From Trichostrongylus colubriformis (taxonomy: Eukaryota > Nematoda > Chromadorea > Rhabditida > Trichostrongylidae), in the NCBI GenBank assembly GCA_963978905.1, contig OZ022261.1, positions 15,721,475 to 15,785,474 of the forward strand: a stretch of 64,000 bases of DNA, written 5' to 3'. The translations under genes were made by a program, and so were the position numbers. The notes under the pieces were generated by a model. It was not told the origin of the DNA. It saw nothing but the letters and a program-made list of their open reading frames with translations, and made no database searches. Positions 55,338 to 64,000 of the stretch are shown here, in pieces; positions within the stretch are counted from its first letter, which is position 1; each line of letters begins with the position of its first letter.

Positions 55338-58117
55338 TTAATTCGAATCGGGACTCTTATAGTGGGGTCGCTGACCGGCGAGTCTCGGGAAGTAGTCGAC
55401 ACGATGAAACGCAGGAACATCCAAGTCCTATGCCTCCAGGAAACTCGCTGGAACGGGGCTAAGGCAAGGGTGATCGGTGACGGTGTCAAACTCCTCCACA
55501 ATGGAGAGCACACCAAACAAGACGGCGTAGCCGTAGCCGTAGCAGAGTCCCTCAAGGACTGTGTCTCTGCAGTGGACAGGATAGTGGATGCCTGCCCCGC
55601 AGTTTGAGAAAGACCAGATCTATCTGGACCTCTATGAAGTCATCAAGGCAGTCCCGAAAAATGACAACCTCACCGTTCCAGAAAGGGCTCGAGGGAGTGC
55701 ACGGCTGTCTGTAGCACGTTCTTCGCACTAAGGGAGACTCAAAAGGTAAGCTACCTACAGCAGCGGGGGGAAGGCAAAACCAGTCCATATCGGAGAACTT
55801 GTCAGGGCGTGTCTTACGGATATGGTTGAGTGACGAGAGTTAGAGTTCGTAGGGAGAGTGAGAGTGTGCGGTTAGGAGAGAAGGTTTGATACACGTCCAT
55901 CCGACTCCGTAGGCCATGCCCTGTCAGACGCTCCGAAATTGTCTATAGATGGACTATAGATCATGTGCTGGTGAAGAGTTCGTTACTGAAAAGCTTAAGG
56001 GACGTCAAAGTGCTACCTGGTGAGGCACAGGCCACCCAGGCCTCTTTTACGGGACATTGCCAAGAGCTTTCAGGGAATACGAAGGTAAGAACTGAGCATA
56101 GGACACGTTGGTGGAAGCTACGCAGGGCAGGGAAGAATGATCTAAAAAGGAGAGGTTCTTCTGCACCCCACCGGTGCGGTCTAGGAGTTCTGAGACACGG
56201 TTGCCGAGGCAATCCCGCCGTGCGCGAAGGAAACACTGTGTGAAACTCGAGGACGTTTCAGAGGAGACAAGGCGACTTGGCACTGGAAGAGATGGTTCAG
56301 CGAGAGGTGAAACGGAAGAAGAAAACGTACACACGCTGGCAGAAAAGGCGGAGCCAAGAAGATCTCGCCGCCTGTATTTGCAAGAGGCTTGCCAAAGCAA
56401 TCATAGCCAAAGTCAAGAATACGGAAATGGAGGCCTTGTACGAGAAGTTGGAGGACAGGAATGCTGAGAAGTTCCTCTTCAGGCTGCCCGAAGCTCGACA
56501 TCGGGCCATCCATGACATCAGGGTGGTAAAGGCAGTAAAAACCAGTGACGGCGTCATCCTGAGGAAGCCAGCCGTGGTAAAAAGGAGGTGCAAAAGTACT
56601 TGGTAAGAGCTCTAAACAAGGAGCTGTTCCGTAACGAAAGCTCAAAAGAGAGAGGCTACAACCGGTCCAGTCCTACCTTAGACGAGTGGAGAGGTCCGTC
56701 GTATGAAGACTGGGAAGGCGGTTGGTCCACATGGGGTGCATATAGATGCATGGAGGGTATCCGGTGAATACGGGATAGAGTGGCTCCCCCGTTTTTCTCG
56801 ACGCCGTAACCGCTGAAGGGAGCATTCAAGATGGGTGGAAGACTGGTACGATAGTCCCTATCTTCAAGCAGAAGGGTGATGCAATGGACTGCTCCAACTA
56901 CCGTGAGATCAAGTTGACAGCGCATACCATGAGCACGAGAGGCTGATTGATTTAAGGCTGAGGGATACATCCTTATCTCCCAGGGACAGTTCGAGTTCAT
57001 GCTTTAAAAACTACAACCGACGCCATATTCATCGCCAGACAGGTGTTGAAGAAATATCGAGAGAAGCGTCGACCATGATATCTAGCACTCCTCAATCTCG
57101 AGAAGGCTTTCAATCGTCTCCCCAAGCCAGTGCTTTGGAATGCCTTGCGGAAACTTCAGGTACCAAAATGGCTGATCGCCCTGATAAGGGATATGTACGA
57201 TGGAGCTTAGGCAGCTGTACGTACTCCGCACGGGCTGTCGAGTGAAGTGGATATCTTGGTAGGGGTGCATCAAGGATCGGTCGGCCTTGAGTCCGTTCCT
57301 CTCCCTTCTCACTCTGGATGTGACGGTGAAAGATCTCAGAGAAGGGCCACTGAAGATCAAGCTGTACGCGGACGATGAAGCACTGTTACCGGAAAGCAGG
57401 AAAGAACTGCAAGTGAAAGAACCGCAGTAACAGGACAGGCTGGCGAAAATGGGCTCGGATTGAACGTCAGTAAGACCAAGTTTATAAGTTCTGAATGCCT
57501 AGAACCGATTATGGACTGCCATGGGGAGACCATCAAAAAGGTAGAAGCCTTCCGATATCTCGGTAGTGATCCAGCGGCTGGTAATACGGTAGTCCAGGCA
57601 GTGAACGCCCGTGTCAACGCTGCGTGAATAAAGTGGAGAGAGTCTACTGAAATACTGTGCGATCGGCGGTGCTTCAGAACGCTGAAAGGCAAGGTGCATC
57701 GAGCGGTGATAAGGTCCGCAATGCTGTACGAAAGCGAGTGCTGGCCCATAACCAAGATACGTGAAAGGCAGCTGCACGCAGCTGAAATGAGGATGTTGAG
57801 ATGGGCATGCGGCTAGACGTGACTGGACAAGGTGAGGAACGAGGATGTGAGAGCGATCACCCAGACGGCTCCTGTACAGCCGAAGTTGGGAGAGCAAGGG
57901 CTGCGATGGTATGGACGAGTGCTGAGGAGATCAAGGACCACTCCAAAGGAAAAGCACTAGAGTTCGAAGCGCAAGGGAAGCGACCATGTGTAGCCTCAAA
58001 GAAGGGGTGGAGGGACGGCATCAAGAGCGACCTCAGCGATGTGAAGGTCACGACGGAGGATGCATTGGATGAACAGCGGACCCTGCGACGGCGCTGGACT
58101 AACGCTAGGGATTATTG
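55338..58117 (+). pseudogene. RTE-clade LINE, near full length, heavily decayed
   Basis: Successive frames give endonuclease start RNIQVLCLQETRWNG (55410 region) and then FFALRETQKV (55720). Linker segments follow with DVKVLPGE (55995) and YTRWQKRRSQEDLAA (56330). The reverse transcriptase reads LEKAFNRLPKPVLWNAL (57100) and YADD (57365-57376), with LNVSKTKF and YLGSDPAAGN after it. The tail is RNEDVRAITQTAP, LRWYGRVLRR and KAQGKRP-like codons. RTE LINEs encode one APE endonuclease/RT polyprotein and insert by target-primed reverse transcription. At least ten frame changes or stops and part of the endonuclease missing make it dead. Confidence 0.75.
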
Positions 58118-58189
58118 AATCCAATGCTCTCTTCGTTAAACCTCGGCACCGATGCTATTTTCAAGTTCCTCTGTTATGCTGACGAAGTC

Positions 58190-58420
58190 TTAGGTGGAGC
58201 ACCCTATTAGCGGCCTAGAGTTTTGACCAGGTCGTCTTCCTCTTAGGCTCTGTCCACAATCACAAGAGCGGAAAGACGCCTAACCGTGCTGATTGTTGCC
58301 CTTTTTGACTACAACTAACACAAGTGGGGTCGTTCCACTCTTGCGGTGGTGGACTAGCATTTGAGGAAGACGATCTCGTCGAAACGTCAGGCCCTATATG
58401 AAGTGTACCACCTACAACTT
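58190..58420. repeat. Small palindrome with hammerhead-like core
   Basis: On the plus strand TTGAGGA (58361-58367), a GACGA/TCGTC stem and GAAAC (58381-58385) followed by GTC reproduce the order of a hammerhead core, except that the first base of the CTGANGA box is T. An inverted partner with AGGAAGACGACCTGGTC lies at about 58210-58240 on the minus strand. It resembles the element at 10330-11083. Confidence 0.3.
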
Positions 58421-58647
58421 CGTAGGCATAGCAGAAAAACTTGAAAAATAATTAAATTATAACGTTATGTGGTGCACGCAGTATTCTGCTTCAGCGAAGC
58501 TGATTTCGTAATACCTAATTCTTATTTCCTCTACCAGCCGCTGACCGATCCGTGCTGGGTACGTGAGAGACAAGTAAGGATGACGCATAGAGCTGTTCAT
58601 TTGAGCACAGAATTTTTACAGTGTTCAGTAACAAGGCCGACCGATGG

Positions 58648-59001
58648 TTAGGTGCTAAGCCTATTGACTATGCCGTCACTGATAGACTTCGGAGTGTAGG
58701 GAAGGGGGGGGGGTATGGTTAGTAGTGAGCGATCCCATCGTTTGCATGAGTCCATTGTTGATGTTACTGTTTCCGTCCCTTTGGCATGTAGAACTACGCA
58801 TTCAGGCTGTAAGAGGGATAAAGACCTAATCTTTGGACTTGCACTAGCACAAAAGCCATGAGGGACTTGTTTAGAAACATATGAGCCCTCCAGCTTTGAC
58901 AACACCACGTTGTCGTTCTGAGTGTCACAAGGTCCAGCGTCTATTGTCAAATTAGCGGCACAGATAGAGATCAGTAAGTGAGGAAATGTAGGGGAAAACA
59001 A
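58648..59001 (-). CDS. Possible exon(s) of an unrecognised Cys-bearing protein
   Basis: The minus-strand frame is open for ~117 codons, reading CAANLTIDAGPCDTQNDN, KLEGSYVSKQVPHGFC and LQPECVVLHAKGTETVTS. It looks secreted in composition but has no recognised family. Possible companion stretches at 59390-59640 (NGTFYVNGIPTSEG and SCTKALDVGMMFDCERV) are interrupted by stops. The boundaries are uncertain. Confidence 0.25.
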   Translation of the reverse strand: MFSPTFPHLLISICAANLTIDAGPCDTQNDNVVLSKLEGSYVSKQVPHGFCASASPKIRSLSLLQPECVVLHAKGTETVTSTMDSCKRWDRSLLTIPPPLPYTPKSISDGIVNRLST

Positions 59002-59856
59002 GGAAGTGAGACCACTTCAAGATTACCTTGTTGAAGTTTCATGGTAAACACTATGAGGCATAGAAGACACTTTAGGTTATGGTGTGGCAGCTAGACCTGA
59101 CACGGCAGACAAAGTCCAGACGACGTTCTATGTGATTCTGAGCGAATATTTAATTATACGTATGCCGCATTGTCTCGTGCCTTTTCTTATCAATATTCTT
59201 ACGGTTTGTCCACCTCATTATTTACAAACTCCTCTCGATCAGTTCCTCTGCCATACATCACCCTCTTATTTGGAATTGTAATTACATTTGATCGCACCTC
59301 CACCCATATGGCCTTCAGAACTGGCCGCGAGTCAATGCACAGATCCCGTATAGAAGGAATTAGTGATTAGCCTCGACCTTCACTCGTCGGGATCCCATTA
59401 ACATAGAATGTGCCATTTGCCACTGCATCACCCCTTCCTAGTTGAAGCCATGTAGCGCAAGTATTGGGAAAATTCGAACAAGGTGAAGGCATGTACAAGA
59501 GGAAATCCGATTACGTTCTCGAGGTGACAAGATTCCACTCCTCAGCGAGATAGTCCAATAACTCGCTCGCAGTCAAACATCATCCCAACATCGAGGGCTT
59601 TAGTGCAGGAGGAAGAGCTCGAAATCTCATAGCCGTTACACTCGAATACCAAGTGTTAAGAAACATGGAATCACGTCCTCAACAACTCTTTTCAGGGTTA
59701 GCTATTTTTATTGTCGACAGTGATTTGTTGATGATCTCAAATGTTACAGACGGCAAACTAGAACTCAGTTTCACTATCTTTTTGGCAATCTATAATATCA
59801 GAACCATTTCTTTCATATTTTCTTACAACGTCGTAACTGTTCTTGTTGATATTTTT

Positions 59857-61432
59857 TCAATCACAGATGTTTGAATAGCCAGTGGATGTCTTGCATTTCT
59901 GTCTTTCGACGGTTGATACTGGAGTTCGCTCTGTGTCCTTGGAAGCAGTGGAAGACATTGCTTCTGGTAAGTATGGTTTTTGTAGCAACATGAAAAGGAA
60001 GTTGCTGAGATCTCTACATAGAGCAAATGACTGAAAAATCTTCCAAAGCCAGCAAAAGGGAGATCTCGTTTTGACGTTAATTTCGGAAAGAGGACGTGTC
60101 TAACGCAAGCAACATCAAGCTATCAGGTTGTAAGGAGTTCTGGCCGCTTTTTCGCGTTCACAGCATAAATTCAAATATCAAAGCGCGTCAACATGAATTA
60201 AATCACATGTTGTGCTCCTTAAATAGAAAAAAAGTTGCTCTTTCTGGATATATCTTTTCTTGGAATGCCACAAGGTTTGCGAATTATTAGGGAAATTTTA
60301 AAGTACTGCGAAAGTGGCACTTTTCGGATGACTTCACTTCACGAATTCTTGTTTAGCCGAGTCCCAGCTAAGGTGAACACAAATGTGAATACTGCAAGAG
60401 GAGAGGGTGATGCATTGCATGGAAGACTTTGTCCATGGTTTCAGAAGTGCAGAAATGAGAACGAGCTGCTTGGATTTTCAATTGATCAAATCGCTTTAAC
60501 AAAAATGGCAGAAGGCGATAAGCGTCCATATTTGCAGGGGATATCCACAAGTATTGGCCCTCAACAAACAAACTTAGTTGACCACCTCAAGTAGCCTTGA
60601 TTTGTAAAAAATCAAAAAAATGGGTGCCGCGGGACCCCTCACGGCAGTTATAAGCAATCTCATTTTTCACAAATCCTCTTCCAGTAATTGAAGTAGTTGC
60701 AAGCTAAAGCCCTCACTTGTCATATTCACCTGATCTAGCGCTAACTACTAAGTCCCACTTTCCCAAACATCTGGACAGCTCCTTGAGTAGCAGTGTGTTC
60801 AGAAAGAGTGGCGATTTGGAGTCGACTTTTTCTCATTTTGTGCAATATAAATCATCAACCCTTGATCAAATTTAGATATGTAAGTATGCATAATATTGCC
60901 AAGAGTGTAGCAAATCGAATGGTGCTTATTTTGCGAGAAAAGATGCAATCTGAGCCGAGTTATGATCTTCCGAAGTTGAAATTTTAAAAATCGGCCTGAA
61001 CTTTCCTTACAACCTAAAACTAAAGGATACGCTGTGCGACGCCTCATGAATTGCCATCTCCTGCGTCGCGTTTGTTTTGGAGTGGGAGAGCAGAAAGTTT
61101 TGCACGTCTTTGGGACGCAATTACCCTGCTTCTTGCTTACTTTTGATGCAAGTACTCTTCCACATGATAGTATTCGTATTTGCTCCAATACCAGGAGATT
61201 TCTCGATCCCACGGCTTTCAAGTAATAAAAGATGGCAGCCGTTTCACTATCACCAATGTTTCGCAAGGGAATCTATAAGAGTAATAAAATCCTCACTCAT
61301 TGCTTGACATGATTTCTCATCCCTGGCATAATTTAAGAGTACAAAAGTTTTGGTGTTGATAAATCCGTTTTGGGATGCGACGCGTGATGTGGTTCCATTC
61401 AAAATCGTGGTGGCAGGTGAATGCGATTCAAC
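59857..61432 (-). CDS. Unrecognised gene or pseudogene, intron holds family C copy 3
   Basis: The last exon 59857-60030 follows acceptor GATTTTTCAG and reads SFALCRDLSNFLFML down to GYSNICD and a stop. The preceding exon ends at 61141 with donor AAA|GTAAGC in the same phase, reading SRNLLVLEQIRILSCGRVLA. Its upstream part (to ~61432) reads FVLLNYARDEKSCQAMSEDF in a frame shifted by one near 61251-61258. This is either a sequencing error, a very short intron or real decay. The helical, leucine-rich pattern is ARM-repeat-like, but no family is assigned. Confidence 0.35.
60123..61017 (+). mobile_element. Family C element, copy 3, in an intron
   Basis: Starts TCAGGTTGTAAGG after TA (60121-60122) and ends TTTCCTTACAACCTAA at 61017. 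Length is 895 bp, orientation opposite to copies 1 and 2. It contains the long version of the family ORF. Confidence 0.7.
60253..60594 (+). CDS. Conserved ORF of family C elements (long form)
   Basis: From an internal ATG at 60265 or just upstream, the frame reads MPQGLRIIREILKYCESGTF, SLHEFLFSRVPAKVNTNVNT and FSIDQIALTKMAEGDKRP, then extends to VDHLK and a stop at 60592-60594. It matches 27722-27988 but continues ~25 codons further. No domain is recognised and there is no catalytic triad. Open frames in two copies of different age are suggestive but not proof of coding. Confidence 0.35.
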   Translation, partial: SFLGMPQGLRIIREILKYCESGTFRMTSLHEFLFSRVPAKVNTNVNTARGEGDALHGRLCPWFQKCRNENELLGFSIDQIALTKMAEGDKRPYLQGISTSIGPQQTNLVDHLK

Positions 61433-62955
61433 CTACTACGTGTGAATTCATGGAGGTGGCAGTGAAAGAAGGTGGTGCGCAGTCCCACTTACATGATGCG
61501 GGACTCGAATCCCCCATCAAAGCCCACCTGGGCTATACAAACCTTTCGAACCTTCGAAGTAGAAGAATTGGCACCAGACTCCCATGGGAGGATAAAAGCG
61601 CATATGTACATCGCATGCATGCAATCGTTTCACTCAAAGTCGCTTGACAGTTCGTCAAGAAATCTTTCCTACTGCTTGCTTGCTTATGTCTGACTACTAC
61701 CTTCCTGCATGAATACTGTTTATACCGTTTCACTAAGAGGAAGGCATTCTTTATCGAAACCTTTTGTCCCTTACCTCACGTCTCCTCGTCTCTCACTTCA
61801 TTGCTTCAACTTTATGCTAAGTGCGATCTTCCGATGTCTCTCTTCAGAAACAGAGTCAATTTCGCAAACCTTTCAATATACGCCTTACGTGCAGTGGAGA
61901 CGCTGATCCTGTAGGCGTTTTTTGTAGGAAAAGTGTGCACCGCTCATCGGTGGCTCGTACGTTGAGAGGTGTATATGAAGGACAAAATGATCGATCCGGA
62001 CCCTCAGCGTCTTCACTGATATTTAATACTTGCAAAAACTTTTTGAGATCGTCATCAACAGTTTGCTTTCCCTACAATCATTTTATTACTTCATAGCTAT
62101 CGCCAGCTACCACCTGTTCCCTATGTACTGATGGTCTGAAGTAGAACACGAGCTATTTCCAGTTCAACTCACCCTTTACTCTTCATCGTCATAGACCTAA
62201 CAGGAAACCCTCCTAATTGACGTGTTCGTACTTTTAGAAAAGCAAACAAAGATGACGTGATTGTGCTTTGCAGACCAAGGGCATCTTTTGTAAGAATCAA
62301 CATGTTAAAGAACCTGGTTTGCAATATTCCTTGGAGAATCGTGAACAAACTCGATTTTTAGATTGATTCGCCTTTGATTCATTCGATTCGCAGTTTAAGT
62401 ATGTAGGCTATATTTAAGGTAGAAAGCGCAGAAGGACAAGAACCAGTCAAACTGATCTGGTTCCTGTATTTTCCCCACTTGAAGAAGTTCCTTCGAAAGA
62501 AAACCAAAAATCAATCGAATCAAAGGAACATCGAAATAACCAAAACAAAATAGAACAAGGATCAGAGAACAGATTCTATTACGGGGAATTTTTTACTGCT
62601 TTTCACGTTCATCCATTGAGCTTTGAGAGGACCACGGAACAACGGAAACTACGATAATCGAACTAGTAGCCCTCAACTTTCTTCTTGCTGAAGTAAACCG
62701 AACTGGTCATTCAATCAAATGACTCTCGTGACGTTTTTCAGTACCATTAGTTCTGTGGTGACAATATGAATCGATACGTGACAGGAACGCAGCAGCTCCA
62801 ATTCTTCTCCACCACTACTCGGAACTCACTTATCCCTTCTTACATAGGTTGGATACTGAATGCCTGTCCTTTACTTCTTTATGAAAAACGCCTTCACTCA
62901 CATGCACGTTCTTGAATTTGCCATCTTTGTATTTTCCATCATTGGTCATGACCAC
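61433..62955. other. Spacer
   Basis: Several 60-90 codon ORFs are present without recognisable content or splice support. No repeat partner within the window was noted. Confidence 0.25.
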
Positions 62956-63076
62956 CTTTCAACTGTCGACCACGGTGTGACACCATTTTGCAAATCTTCA
63001 CGTTGCATGCTCTCGAAGAATTTGTGTTTCTTGTTTAAAACGGGGACGCCAAACACTTCATCCATATATCAGCCGA
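62956..63076 (-). CDS. Possible first exon of an unrecognised gene
   Basis: On the minus strand an acceptor TTGTTCACAG precedes an 11-nt leader and ATG (63063-63065), with an in-frame TGA just upstream. The exon reads MDEVFGVPVLNKKHKFFESM and QREDLQNGVTPWSTVE, ending at donor AG|GTGGTC (62956). The arrangement suits a spliced-leader site. No second exon was joined. Confidence 0.3.
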
Positions 63077-64000
63077 CTGTGAACAAGTACTTCGAATATA
63101 CTTAACACTGCATAGAAATCGCTGATCTACGTCGAATATTTTCCACTCTCTGAACTGCTCTGGAGTAAGTTATGAATATTTGTGGCAAGCACAGTGTACG
63201 TGGAGCACTTCACGACCCTGAAAGCGTACTCGTTCAACCGCGTTGATTACCCTAAATTCATCTTAGCCCATCTTCTCACCATCTGCGATCCCTTTCCAGA
63301 ACAATTATGGAATTTCCGCCTGAGCACCCATTATTTTAGCACCACTACTACAAGGTGTCCCAGAATTATGGGCGCCTGAGTTCATGTTTCTTTGTATTCC
63401 TCTGAACAAGTTGTATCAATGCTTTTTCTTTCAATTGCTGCTCGGTGGGTGCACAGGATTTCCTTCTACCAGGGTGCATATTTGTCGGGGTGAAGCTCAT
63501 AATATTTTTGAGATTGCAAAACTTTTTCAAATGAACACGCGGTCACTCGCTTCAACCCTCGCCGCATCGTGTTCAAACCAAAAAATTTTCATGGCCTTGA
63601 TCGGTAAAGGCAATCATTTGTGGCCAACAATGCCTGGTAGAGTATATCATGCCCATAAGACGTTTGGATACTTGAAAGCGGGTCCCGGTAATGATTTGGG
63701 GCTCAATGAGGACACACTGTTGATTTCCCTCGGTTTCGGCGCAAAGCTCGCGTGAATGTGAACATGAAGAGCACGTTGCTAGGCATAATGAAGCATTGGC
63801 CTCACCAGCCTTCGAAACAATATTTGGTGAGGTTAGCGGTAAGTCGCTTCAGTTTATGGAATCAAATTGATTCGAAAGCACTGCCGACCCAATCTGTTCG
63901 AACTCATCACTTTCCGGAGTGTCTGTTAAACTTCCTGAAATATAATATAATTTCACTGATCTCCTGCTGGGGTCCTCAAGGAGCAAGGTCTGACGAGTCA
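63077..64000. other. Unassigned region with long plus-strand ORFs
   Basis: Plus-strand ORFs 63182-63379 and 63384-63755 are fairly long for this DNA and read VEHFTTLKAYSFNRVDYPKF and RGEAHNIFEIAKLFQMNTRS. No domain is recognised, and the stop between them has no clear intron. They may be part of a mobile element or a gene that continues beyond the window. Confidence 0.25.

Noticed and set aside
63384..63755. 123-codon plus-strand ORF as a confident gene
   Set aside because: No recognisable domain or splice partner; kept only as an unassigned region.

Overview
This is intron-rich, AT-leaning eukaryotic DNA from a nematode. It has small genes with short exons, TTTTCAG-type splice acceptors, apparent spliced-leader acceptors, many Tc1/mariner copies and decayed RTE-like LINEs. 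The RTE-like endonuclease and the cuticle-type ZP protein suggest a strongylid (hookworm-like) worm, but this is an inference from family resemblance. There are no prokaryotic features.

Only a small part of the window is coding. Two gene models were assembled by hand from splice sites whose phases agree exon to exon, and both are on the minus strand. One is the 3' part of a cuticlin/ZP-domain gene (1709-3083). The other is an apparently complete 6-exon gene for a single-pass type II membrane protein with a C-terminal SEA domain (24117-33101, 267 codons). A third phase-consistent model at 51524-53561 (5 exons, 301 codons visible, 5' end open) matches no family I recognise. Weaker exon-level candidates lie at 19.9 kb (Ig-like), 34.8 kb (Cys-rich), 35.6 kb, 58.6-59.0 kb, 59.9-61.4 kb and 63.0 kb.

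Most of the rest is transposon debris, by region. 0-10 kb: ZP gene, two copies of a ~1.9 kb foldback repeat, a deleted mariner and a poly-G MITE. 10-18 kb: a hammerhead-bearing palindrome, an RTE 3' fragment, and Helitron-like sequences with ~145 bp and ~278 bp tandem repeats. 19-23 kb: Kolobok-like TTAA MITEs and two perfect back-to-back hairpins. 24-33 kb: the SEA gene, whose fourth intron holds a five-layer transposon-in-transposon stack, with a Tc1-derived MITE in the third intron. 37-50 kb: more mariner, Kolobok-like and unclassified inverted-repeat elements, an exon-like tandem array and an RTE endonuclease fragment. 51-64 kb: the unrecognised minus-strand gene, a palindromic mariner derivative, a full-length but badly decayed RTE LINE with its YADD box, and a third copy of an unclassified TA-inserting element carrying a conserved ORF.

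The insertions can be ordered in time because several break older copies whose uninterrupted relatives are also in the window, so empty sites can be read directly. The genes show no functional linkage to one another; their introns and spacers are mainly landing ground for DNA transposons.
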